From positions 1 to 7,027 of the forward strand of contig JAILBI010000047.1 in assembly GCA_024681175.1 (NCBI GenBank): 7,027 nucleotides of DNA, written 5' to 3'. The position numbers and the translations under genes are program-made. This DNA comes from Acholeplasmatales bacterium (GTDB taxonomy: Bacteria > Bacillota_I > Bacilli_A > Acholeplasmatales > Anaeroplasmataceae). A model generated the notes under the pieces. It saw only the letters and a program-made list of their open reading frames with translations, did not search any database and had not been told where the DNA came from. Below are positions 1 through 6,578 of this stretch, one piece after another. Position 1 is the stretch's first letter; each line of letters opens with the position of its first letter.

Positions 1-392
1 AATATGAAATTGATAATTTTTCATTAGCTGGTGTATGTAGTGGTGATATTGATGATATTGTTAAATTTAAGGATTTATTAAATAATATCTTTTTTGATTT
101 TAATACTAAATATCAAGTATCAACTATCCTACCATTATTATTTCAATATTTTATGCAATTTTTAATGGTATTTGCATTCGCATTAATATTTTCATTCTTT
201 GTTAATCCTGGCATTAAATTTGATGTTAGATTTAAATTATTAATTTATGATTCATTAATATTTTTATTTGTGATGATGCTTGCGGTAATGATTCAAATAT
301 CTTGGTTAGAATATATTGCATATGCTCTACCTATCATTTTTGCAGGTATTACATTCTCACATATTATTAGAATAAGCAAAATAGTTAAATAA
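1..392 (+). CDS. C-terminal part of a multi-pass membrane protein (possibly DUF1189-like), 5' end outside window
   Basis: The reading frame is open from the first complete codon at position 3, giving 129 visible residues before a TAA stop at 390-392. The gene therefore starts upstream of the window. The Met codon at 153 is internal: no Shine-Dalgarno site precedes it and the frame continues unbroken before it. Visible residues 1-40 are soluble and fairly acidic. Three hydrophobic segments follow at about residues 44-67, 79-98 and 101-123, with a short basic C-terminal end. The spacing of the last helices and the linker with basic residues before the second helix recall the C-terminal half of DUF1189 membrane proteins of Firmicutes. 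That match is from memory and weak. No catalytic motif is visible and the function is unknown. A terminator follows directly, so this gene ends its transcription unit and is not co-transcribed with polC. Confidence 0.7.
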   Translation, partial: YEIDNFSLAGVCSGDIDDIVKFKDLLNNIFFDFNTKYQVSTILPLLFQYFMQFLMVFAFALIFSFFVNPGIKFDVRFKLLIYDSLIFLFVMMLAVMIQISWLEYIAYALPIIFAGITFSHIIRISKIVK

Positions 393-412
393 GCCATAAT
401 ATATGGCTTTTT
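391..412 (+). terminator. Rho-independent terminator overlapping the upstream stop codon
   Basis: A perfect 8-bp stem (AAGCCATA at 391-398, TATGGCTT at 402-409) closes a 3-nt loop, and the 3' arm runs into a T run at 408-412. The 5' arm begins inside the TAA stop codon. It separates the truncated membrane-protein gene from polC. Confidence 0.8.
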
Positions 413-460
413 AATTCACTAAATAATTTTGTAATTAGACATTAATATTGTCAAATATGA

Positions 461-469
461 TGTTATAAT
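461..469 (+). promoter_or_regulatory. Extended -10 promoter for polC
   Basis: TGTTATAAT at 461-469 is a consensus TATAAT hexamer preceded by a TGn extension. At 17-bp spacing the -35 position holds ATTAAT (441-446), which is poor. TTGTCA at 448-453 looks like a -35 box but is only 10 bp away. The promoter therefore probably relies on the extended -10. A start site would fall around 476, leaving a leader of about 25 nt with the ribosome binding site AAGAGG at 489-494, six bases before the ATG. Confidence 0.65.
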
Positions 470-500
470 TTTTTTACATTAAATCTTTAAGAGGTTCTTT

Positions 501-3500
501 ATGAAGGCAATTGATTTTATTAAAGTTAATAATATATTAGAAGAAGATAATAACATTAGAGTTGATAATGCTAAATATCATACAAAATCAAGAATGCTTA
601 ATCTTGATTTCGTTTTATCATATGCAATATCTTTAGATAAATATTTAGAATTAAAAAAATGTATTTTAAAAGCTTTTGAAAATGTTGGCTGTGAAATATC
701 TTTTAATATTTCATATGAGGATGATTCTTTATCTATGGAAGAAATGAAGGATTATTTAAAATACATTTTAGATAATTTAATTAAAGAAAATATTACTTTT
801 AAATCTTTTGATTTAAATAAGGTTATGATAAATGATAATAATGTTTCTTTTATTGTTCCTCAGGATCAATTAGGTCTTGATAATTTAATTCCTAGATTAA
901 AGGAAGAATTTGAATCTTTTGGTATTTTAGTTAATTTCAATTTAATGGAGGATTATGATCTTTCTATTAATGAGATGAAAAATGAAAAAGAAAAAATGGA
1001 AGAAGAAAGATTAGCTGAGGAAAGAAAGAAATTAGAAATTATTGATTCATTTAATCAAGAGGCTAAGAAATTAAAAAAGAATTATAAAAAATCAAAGCCA
1101 ATGAATTTAACTAATATCAAGGATATTCCTTCAAATGAGCTTGGGCTACAAATGTTTCAAGAAGAAAATGGTATTGAAGCTATTATGATTGAAGGATATG
1201 TTTTTGGTTCTGAATTAAAGAAGACTAAAGGTAAAAGTAGCTTATTTACTATTAAGGTAACTGATGATGAGGATTCAATTGTTGTAAAAAAATGGGTTAG
1301 ATCTGAGGAAGAAGAAAAATTATATAAAACTAATTTAAAAAATGATACTAAGGTTAATGTTGTTGGTAAGGTTGAATATGATTCATTTTCAAGACAAATA
1401 TTAATTAATGCATCAACTGTTGAAGCAATTGGTGTAAGAGAAAAGGTTAAGCTTGTAGATAATGCGCCTTTGAAAAGGGTTGAGCTTCATCTACATACTA
1501 AATTATCTACACAAGATAGTGTTATTGGAGCTGATTCTATTTCAAAAATGGTTAAATCTCTTGGTATGAGGGGATTTGGTTTAACAGATAGAGATGGTGT
1601 TTATGCTGTATCTGATATATTCCATAAAACAGATGGTAATCCTGATTTTGAGGATTTTAAGCCTATTTATGGTGTTGAGCTTGCCTATGTTGATGATTCT
1701 AAATTCTATATTACATTAGATCAAAATCATGATATTAATTTAGATGATGCAGTATATACTGTATTTGATATTGAAACAACAGGCTTTTCTCAAACATATG
1801 ATGAAATATTCCAAATTGCGGCATTTAGAGTTTATAAAAAGGGTATTGTATCATCATTTGTTACATTTGTAGATCCTAAAAGAAAATTAAGAGAGGTATC
1901 TAAGGAATTATCACATGTTGATGATTCTGATTTAAAGGGTGCACCTTCAATTGAAGAGGCTTTACCTAAATTTTTTGAATTTGCAAAGGATTCTATCTTA
2001 GTAGGTCATAATGTTAAATTCGATTATGGATTTATTTATGCTAAAGCTGAGATGATTGGGCTTGATGTACCTAAATTACCTGCGATAGATACATGTAATT
2101 TATTTAGAACATATTTAGATCAAGAAAAATCTTATAATCTTGAAAAATTATGTAAATATTTCAAGGTTAAAGAGGATGCACACCATAGAGCTGATGATGA
2201 TGCAAATTGTACTGCACAATGCTTCATTAAGATGCTTGATAATTTAAAATTACAAAATGTTAATAATTATAATGAAATTAATAATATTATTGATAAAGAA
2301 TTAATGTGGAAAAGAGTTATTCCATCATCAATTAATTTATTAGCTCAAAATCAGGTTGGTTATAAGAATTTATATCGTTTATTATCTGATGCGATGACTG
2401 TTCATTTATACCGTGAGCCAAGATTATTAAAAAGTGTATTAGAAAAATATCATGAAGGTATTTTAGTTTCTTCAGGTGGTCAAGAGGGCTTAGTATTTGA
2501 ATATGCCTTAAATAGAAGCGTTCCTGAGGTAGAAGAAGAAATGAAGATGTGTGATTATATTGAGGTTCAGCCTCCAATGTGTTATGCAAATTTCTTCTCA
2601 TCACTTCCTGAAGGAAAGAAAAATATTTTAGAGGTTATTAATTTAATTATTAATAGCGCAAAGCGTCTTGGTAAGATTGTTTGTGCTACATCTGATTGTC
2701 ATTATTTCCGTCCTGAGGAGAAAAAATTCTGGGATATTTTAGTTCAAACTAAAATGCTAGGTGGTGGCTTACATAGATTCTCTAAGGCTGATTATTTACC
2801 AGACATGTATTTTAGAACAACAGAAGAAATGCTTGATGAATTTAGCTTTCTAGATGAAGAATTAAGATATGAAATTGTTGTAGAAAATACTAATAAGATA
2901 TTTGATTCTTGTGAAAAGATTAAAGCATTTACTAATGAGATGTATTCTCCAAGAGATGATCAATTTAAAGATAGCCTTAATATTCCTTCTATAAAAGAAG
3001 AAATGACTAAAATTGTTAATGATAATATTAAGAAAATATATGGTGAAAATGTCCATCCAATCATTCGTGCAAGAGCGGATAGAGAATTGAATTCTATTAT
3101 TTCATTTGGTAATGCATCTGTTTACTATACTTGTTATTTAATGGTTAAGAAATCTAATGAGGATGGCTATGTTGTAGGCTCACGTGGATCTGTAGGCTCA
3201 TCATTTGTTGCAACAATGATGAATATAACAGAGGTTAACCCATTATCACCACATTATGTATGTAAAAAATGTCATTTCCATGCCTTAAAAATGACAGATG
3301 AGGAAATAGAAAAATATCCTTTAAATGAAAATGAAGCAAAGCTTCAGCCAATACTTCGTTCTGTATCATCAGGATTTGACTTACCTGATATGGTTTGTCC
3401 TTGCTGCGGCAATAAGATGCATAAGGATGGTCATTCAATACCATTTGAAACATTCTTAGGCTTCAATGGTGATAAAATACCAGATATTGATTTAAATTTC

Positions 3501-4967
3501 TCTGGTGATTATCAGCCTACCGCAATGGAATATATAAGAGGCGTATTTGGTTATGATAATTCATTTAGAGGTGGAACTGTATCAACTATTTCTACCGAAC
3601 TTGCTTATGGCTATGTAAAGGGCTATGCTGAAAATAAGAAGATTGTTTTAAGAGATGCTGAAATTGATAGATTAAAAACCCATATTTTAGATGTTAAGCG
3701 TTCAACAGGTCAGCATCCAGGTGGTATTGTTGTAGTTCCAAATTATGCAGATATATTTGATGTTACACCTATTCAATATCCTGCAAATGATCCTACAAAC
3801 TCATTTAGAACAACTCATTTTGATTACCATTCATTTGAAAATAATTTATTAAAATTTGATATATTAGCACACGATAATCCAACAGTATTAAAATATATTA
3901 TGGATTATGTACATCTTCATCAAGCTGATTTCCCATTTGATAATATTGATGATATTCCTATTGCAGATCAAAAAATATATGAGCTTTGTAATGGAACAGA
4001 GGTAATAGGCTTAACTAAAGAAGAGCTTCATTCTCAGGTTGCATCATTTGGTATGCCTGAGCTTGGAACTAATTTCGTTCGTGGAATGCTAGTTGAAACA
4101 AAGCCTAAAACATTTGCCCAATTAGTTAAAATATCAGGATTGTCACATGGTACACTTGTATGGCAAGGAAATGCCCAGGAGCTTGTAAAGGGTACAACAG
4201 AATATGGTAAGATAGAATTTAAAGATATTATCGGATGTCGTGATGATATCATGGTTGACCTTATGGATATGGGTATGGAGCCAGGTAAAGCTTTCAAAAT
4301 TATGGAATTCGTTCGTAAAAATAAGAAAGCAAAAGATCCAGAGGGCTGGGTTAAATTAAAAGCACAAATGCAAGAAGCAAATGTTCCAAATTGGTATATT
4401 TGGTCATGTGAGCAAATAGAATATATGTTCCCTAAGGCTCACGCGATAGCTTATGTTATCATGGCTCTACGCTTAGGCTGGTTTAAAATATATTCACCAA
4501 AAATATTTTATGCTTCATGGTTTACAATTAGAGCTAAGGGTCATGATGTTGATTCATATTTAAAAGGCCCAAGAGCAATAGAAGAAAAAATAGCTGAGGT
4601 AAGAGCAAAGGATAAGGTTTCAGCAACTGATGAATCTTTAATTACAGCCTTAGAAATTGCATATGAAATGACTTTAAGAGGTATTAAATTCTTACCAATT
4701 GACCTTGAGAAAAGTGATAGTGTTAATTTCTTAGTAGAGGATGAAGGAATAAGAATTCCATTTGTTGCGGTAAACTCACTTGGTGCTGCCCAGGCTGAAA
4801 ATATTAAGAAGGCAAGAGAAGAAAAGCCATTCTCATCTGTAAAGGACTTCATGAAGAGATCTAAATTAAATCAAACATTAACAAAAACATTTGAGGATAT
4901 GAATGTATTTGATAATTTAGATAAAGAAGAAAAAATAGAAGATGAAGGTATATTTGCATTCAATTAA
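501..4967 (+). CDS. polC: DNA polymerase III alpha subunit, PolC type (Gram-positive replicative polymerase)
   Basis: PolC is the replicative DNA polymerase of low-GC Gram-positives. It polymerises at the fork and proofreads with a built-in 3'-5' exonuclease. At 1488 residues this is slightly longer than Bacillus PolC. Domains in order: N-terminal region (1-150), a charged probable coiled coil (155-198), an OB fold (224-312), the first part of the PHP domain (from about 325, HLHT at 330-333), the inserted DEDDh exonuclease (about 418-590), the second part of PHP (to about 740), then the polymerase core. The exonuclease residues D423, E425, D508, H562 and D567 are all present. The core holds GSRGSVGSSF (893-902), zinc cysteines C921, C924, C966 and C969, PDIDLNF with D995 and D997, GQHPGG (1070-1075), the probable third catalytic Asp D1120, IGCRDDIM (1244-1251) and MFPKAHA (1309-1315). 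A helix-hairpin-helix-like segment lies near 1423-1453. The ATG at 501 follows AAGAGG with six-base spacing. Oddities are R364 and G660 in PHP, a longer zinc loop and an atypical C-terminus. The gene stands alone between two terminators, unlike Bacillus where polC follows proS. Confidence 0.98.
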   Translation: MKAIDFIKVNNILEEDNNIRVDNAKYHTKSRMLNLDFVLSYAISLDKYLELKKCILKAFENVGCEISFNISYEDDSLSMEEMKDYLKYILDNLIKENITFKSFDLNKVMINDNNVSFIVPQDQLGLDNLIPRLKEEFESFGILVNFNLMEDYDLSINEMKNEKEKMEEERLAEERKKLEIIDSFNQEAKKLKKNYKKSKPMNLTNIKDIPSNELGLQMFQEENGIEAIMIEGYVFGSELKKTKGKSSLFTIKVTDDEDSIVVKKWVRSEEEEKLYKTNLKNDTKVNVVGKVEYDSFSRQILINASTVEAIGVREKVKLVDNAPLKRVELHLHTKLSTQDSVIGADSISKMVKSLGMRGFGLTDRDGVYAVSDIFHKTDGNPDFEDFKPIYGVELAYVDDSKFYITLDQNHDINLDDAVYTVFDIETTGFSQTYDEIFQIAAFRVYKKGIVSSFVTFVDPKRKLREVSKELSHVDDSDLKGAPSIEEALPKFFEFAKDSILVGHNVKFDYGFIYAKAEMIGLDVPKLPAIDTCNLFRTYLDQEKSYNLEKLCKYFKVKEDAHHRADDDANCTAQCFIKMLDNLKLQNVNNYNEINNIIDKELMWKRVIPSSINLLAQNQVGYKNLYRLLSDAMTVHLYREPRLLKSVLEKYHEGILVSSGGQEGLVFEYALNRSVPEVEEEMKMCDYIEVQPPMCYANFFSSLPEGKKNILEVINLIINSAKRLGKIVCATSDCHYFRPEEKKFWDILVQTKMLGGGLHRFSKADYLPDMYFRTTEEMLDEFSFLDEELRYEIVVENTNKIFDSCEKIKAFTNEMYSPRDDQFKDSLNIPSIKEEMTKIVNDNIKKIYGENVHPIIRARADRELNSIISFGNASVYYTCYLMVKKSNEDGYVVGSRGSVGSSFVATMMNITEVNPLSPHYVCKKCHFHALKMTDEEIEKYPLNENEAKLQPILRSVSSGFDLPDMVCPCCGNKMHKDGHSIPFETFLGFNGDKIPDIDLNFSGDYQPTAMEYIRGVFGYDNSFRGGTVSTISTELAYGYVKGYAENKKIVLRDAEIDRLKTHILDVKRSTGQHPGGIVVVPNYADIFDVTPIQYPANDPTNSFRTTHFDYHSFENNLLKFDILAHDNPTVLKYIMDYVHLHQADFPFDNIDDIPIADQKIYELCNGTEVIGLTKEELHSQVASFGMPELGTNFVRGMLVETKPKTFAQLVKISGLSHGTLVWQGNAQELVKGTTEYGKIEFKDIIGCRDDIMVDLMDMGMEPGKAFKIMEFVRKNKKAKDPEGWVKLKAQMQEANVPNWYIWSCEQIEYMFPKAHAIAYVIMALRLGWFKIYSPKIFYASWFTIRAKGHDVDSYLKGPRAIEEKIAEVRAKDKVSATDESLITALEIAYEMTLRGIKFLPIDLEKSDSVNFLVEDEGIRIPFVAVNSLGAAQAENIKKAREEKPFSSVKDFMKRSKLNQTLTKTFEDMNVFDNLDKEEKIEDEGIFAFN

Positions 4968-5000
4968 AAATCATAGACTTTCGGGTCTATGATTTTTATT
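4966..5000 (+). terminator. Strong Rho-independent terminator of polC
   Basis: A perfect 13-bp stem pairs 4966-4978 with 4985-4997. The loop is TTTCGG, which can tighten to a TTCG tetraloop closed by a T-G pair. The 3' arm ends in TTTTT and is followed by TTATT. The A-rich 5' arm begins within the polC stop codon (4965-4967). The A tract on the 5' side could let it work on the opposite strand too, but no minus-strand gene is visible nearby. Confidence 0.93.
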
Positions 5001-5003
5001 ATT

Positions 5004-5032
5004 ATCACAACTTTTAAACAATATGATAAAAT
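5004..5032 (+). promoter_or_regulatory. Promoter for the 173-residue membrane protein gene
   Basis: An extended -10, TGATAAAAT, lies at 5024-5032, with the hexamer TAAAAT differing from consensus at one base. With 17-bp spacing the -35 position is ATCACA (5004-5009), matching TTGACA at four of six bases. The -10 region is part of a 14-base string, TATGATAAAATGAA (5022-5035), that recurs exactly at the next promoter (5664-5677). Confidence 0.6.
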
Positions 5033-5062
5033 GAATGTAGTAATAATAGGGAGGAAACAACA

Positions 5063-5584
5063 ATGAATAAAGAACAAAACCAATTTGAAAATGATGAATA
5101 TAATGAATTGAATTCCTTGTTAGCTGTACTCTATTCATCGGCAGATGATTATATCAAAGAGAAAAATAAAGATTTGTGTGAAAAGATTTTAGTTAGATAT
5201 AGGAATAGTGAATTATCATTTGAAGAGGCTAAAGGATTATTATATTCAATTTTTAACCGTAAAGAAGAAAATAAAAACAAAATAAATCCAAAAAATAATT
5301 CAATTAATGAAGAAGAACAAGTAAATAATCAAGAAATTGAATCAAAGTATATTAAAGATAATAATTATGATGAAATATTTATATTAAATCAAAGAATGGA
5401 TTCCCTTGTGGAAAATAATCAAAGATTAAGGAAAAGAGTAAAAATTTTCATTTTAATTTTTTTAATTTTATCAATCATTGGCATTGTTTTATCAGTGGCT
5501 TTCTTTTTAATGCCATTCATTTCACTTTGTATAATAATGGCATTATTTGCAATATTATGTTTAATATTCTTTATAATAATTTAA
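5063..5584 (+). CDS. Unrecognised 173-residue protein with two C-terminal membrane helices
   Basis: I do not recognise a family. The ATG at 5063 is well supported by GGGAGG at 5049-5054, eight bases upstream. Residues 1-65 are acidic, with helix-like stretches (ELNSLLAVLYSS at 15-26; an amphipathic segment near 31-64). Residues 66-100 form an Asn/Glu/Lys-rich linker that is probably disordered. Residues 105-126 (ILNQRMDSLVENNQRLRKRV region) could form a short coiled coil ending in a basic patch. Two hydrophobic helices follow at about 127-149 and 152-173, with only a Met-Pro turn between them, so the protein probably ends in a tight membrane hairpin with the N-terminus in the cytoplasm. There is no signal peptide and no catalytic motif. 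It has its own promoter and follows the polC terminator, so it is not in the polC operon. A membrane-anchored adaptor or scaffold is possible but is only a guess from the architecture. Confidence 0.85.
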   Translation: MNKEQNQFENDEYNELNSLLAVLYSSADDYIKEKNKDLCEKILVRYRNSELSFEEAKGLLYSIFNRKEENKNKINPKNNSINEEEQVNNQEIESKYIKDNNYDEIFILNQRMDSLVENNQRLRKRVKIFILIFLILSIIGIVLSVAFFLMPFISLCIIMALFAILCLIFFIII

Positions 5585-5603
5585 TATGTTTTTAATGTTA
5601 CAA

Positions 5604-5636
5604 ATATTTCAAATTATGTAAAAATATGTGAAATAT
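5604..5636. repeat. Inverted repeat upstream of the BI-1 gene (distal pair)
   Basis: ATATTTCA at 5604-5611 and TGAAATAT at 5629-5636 are perfect 8-bp inverted arms separated by 17 bases. No T run follows, so it does not look like a terminator. The ATTTCA/TGAAAT core is the same as in the promoter-overlapping inverted repeat at 5648-5682. Confidence 0.6.
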
Positions 5637-5647
5637 GAAAACGCTAT

Positions 5648-5682
5648 TTTATTTCATTATTTTTATGATAAAATGAAATAAA
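5648..5682. promoter_or_regulatory. 11-bp inverted repeat straddling the -10 box: candidate operator
   Basis: TTTATTTCATT at 5648-5658 and AATGAAATAAA at 5672-5682 are perfect 11-bp inverted arms separated by 13 bases. The interval and right arm contain the extended -10 (5666-5674), so a protein bound here would cover the promoter. This could be an operator or simply a transcript hairpin. In very AT-rich DNA some symmetry arises by chance, but an 11-bp perfect pair is longer than I would expect in so short a span. Confidence 0.5.
5666..5674 (+). promoter_or_regulatory. Extended -10 promoter for the BI-1 family gene
   Basis: TGATAAAAT at 5666-5674 is an extended -10 identical to the one at 5024-5032, within the shared 14-mer TATGATAAAATGAA. 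No good -35 lies at 16-18 bp. The start site would fall near 5681, leaving a leader of about 25 nt before the ATG at 5706. Confidence 0.6.
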
Positions 5683-5690
5683 TTTGAAAA

Positions 5691-5697
5691 AAGGACG
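5691..5697 (+). promoter_or_regulatory. Ribosome binding site that decides the start at 5706
   Basis: AAGGACG at 5691-5697 matches the Shine-Dalgarno AAGGAGG at six of seven bases. It ends eight bases before ATG 5706 but only two bases before the in-frame TTG at 5700, so the ATG is the likely start. Confidence 0.75.
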
Positions 5698-5705
5698 ATT
5701 TGTTT

Positions 5706-6452
5706 ATGAAGACATATATTTTTTCAGGAATAAAAACAAATAATGTATCCTCATATGATGATAGAGCAGGCTATAAAGGTATAACAATAAAAACAGCCTT
5801 AGGCCTTGGTATAACTATATTAGTTGCAGTAGCTACATCATTATCTTTTTATTATTTGTTTTATAATCATATAAGCACATTAGTAGCAACAGTATTTATA
5901 TCAATGTTTGTTGCGTTAATAGCTGCATTAGTAGGAAGATTAAGTGCTAAAACAGCTAAGGTATGTATATTTATATATTCAATATCATCAGGCTTCTTAT
6001 TAGGTGTTTTAACAACACTTGTAGAAGCATTAGTTGGTGATTATGTTAAGGGTGCTGGAATCATTGCAATGTTTTCAACAATGATAATTTTTGCAATAAT
6101 GCTTGTATTATTTCAAACAGGTGTTGTAAAAAATTGCTCAGTATTACAAAGAGTAATGATGGCACTTGCACTAGGATTAATATCACTTGTAATATTTTCA
6201 GTTATTACTATATTAGTTATTGGTTCTACAAATATCTGGTTATTAATATTAATGGAAAGCATCTTATTAATTTATGATATTTTAGCATTAACATTTAATT
6301 TTGAAGAAGCAAAAGCAGTAGTTGAAAGTGGCTGTAGCAAGGATGATGAATGGTCTGTTGCATTAGGAATGATTATTTCACTTGTTTATATTTATATTGA
6401 ATTATTATATATAATTATGTATGTCGCGATGATATTTGGAAGAAAAAATTAA
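5706..6452 (+). CDS. Bax inhibitor-1/YccA family (BaxI_1 type) seven-helix membrane protein
   Basis: This is a 248-residue integral membrane protein. Hydrophobic segments lie at about 27-52, 57-78, 85-108, 116-138, 149-173, 177-198 and 217-244, giving seven helices after a polar N-terminal tail. Family signatures recalled from the bacterial BaxI_1/YccA-like group (COG4760 type) are visible. They are the KT before the first helix (K29-T30), YSISSGFLLG at 91-100 (family YALLEGLFLG), a NFEEAKAVVESG stretch at 198-209 (family DFDFIExGVxxG), and DEWSVALGMIISLVYIYIEL from 214 (family EWYAAFGLLVTLVWLYLEIL). Better-studied BI-1 homologues such as YetJ of Bacillus are pH-sensitive calcium leak proteins. 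Whether this branch conducts calcium is inference. Asn198 stands where the family usually has Asp, while Glu232 in the last helix is kept. A TTG six bases upstream is in frame but too close to the ribosome binding site. The gene has its own promoter and terminator. Confidence 0.85.
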   Translation: MKTYIFSGIKTNNVSSYDDRAGYKGITIKTALGLGITILVAVATSLSFYYLFYNHISTLVATVFISMFVALIAALVGRLSAKTAKVCIFIYSISSGFLLGVLTTLVEALVGDYVKGAGIIAMFSTMIIFAIMLVLFQTGVVKNCSVLQRVMMALALGLISLVIFSVITILVIGSTNIWLLILMESILLIYDILALTFNFEEAKAVVESGCSKDDEWSVALGMIISLVYIYIELLYIIMYVAMIFGRKN

Positions 6453-6457
6453 AAAAT

Positions 6458-6491
6458 AAGGGGCTGTTAAAATTTTAACAGTTCTTTTTTT
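6458..6491 (+). terminator. Rho-independent terminator after the BI-1 gene
   Basis: CTGTTAAAATTTTAACAG at 6464-6481 is an 18-base perfect palindrome. Pairing extends outward through G-T and G-C pairs (6461-6463 with 6482-6484), leaving a loop of about four bases. A run of seven T follows at 6485-6491. Confidence 0.88.
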
Positions 6492-6503
6492 ATCTATATA
6501 TAA

Positions 6504-6534
6504 AGTAACATCATAAAAATAAAGAGTAACACCA
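6504..6534 (+). repeat. Direct repeat AGTAACAyCA, 21-bp spacing, upstream of the XRE gene
   Basis: AGTAACATCA at 6504-6513 and AGTAACACCA at 6525-6534 match at nine of ten positions, and their starts are 21 bp apart, about two helical turns. They lie just upstream of and across the -35 region of the next gene. A weak reverse copy, GTTATT, sits at 6548-6553. This could be a regulator binding site, possibly for autoregulation, which is common for XRE proteins. That role is inference. Confidence 0.4.
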
Positions 6535-6552
6535 CTTTTTATTTATAGTTAT

Positions 6553-6558
6553 TATAAT
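6553..6558 (+). promoter_or_regulatory. -10 box for the XRE-type regulator gene
   Basis: TATAAT at 6553-6558 is a perfect -10 hexamer. The -35 position at 17-bp spacing (CACCAC, 6530-6535) is not recognisable and overlaps the direct repeat, so this promoter may need an activator or be weak. The start site would fall around 6565, very close to or inside the ribosome binding site at 6566-6572, so a further upstream start is possible. Confidence 0.45.
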
Positions 6559-6578
6559 AATAGCTGAGGTGGATAAAA

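Noticed and set aside
153..392. A stand-alone 79-residue membrane protein starting at ATG 153
   Set aside because: The same frame is open to the window edge, no ribosome binding site precedes 153, and the upstream residues read as normal protein. It is the tail of a longer gene.
448..469. TTGTCA (448-453) as the -35 box of the polC promoter
   Set aside because: It is only 10 bp from the TATAAT at 464-469, too close for a sigma-70 type promoter.
2332..2604. Minus-strand open frame inside polC
   Set aside because: It is antisense to a highly conserved polymerase gene, has no recognisable motif, and is a composition effect. The same holds for 2862-3056, 3235-3453, 4034-4297 and 4541-4852.
501..4967. 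Possible alternative genetic code (UGA = Trp) given the extreme AT content
   Set aside because: All tryptophans in polC are TGG and no in-frame TGA occurs in the genes read here.
5604..5636. Inverted repeat as the terminator of the 173-residue protein gene
   Set aside because: The stem is A/T-rich with a 17-base loop and no T run follows, so it does not fit intrinsic termination.
5700..6452. TTG start at 5700 adding two residues to the BI-1 protein
   Set aside because: It would lie only two bases from the Shine-Dalgarno match. ATG 5706 has normal eight-base spacing.
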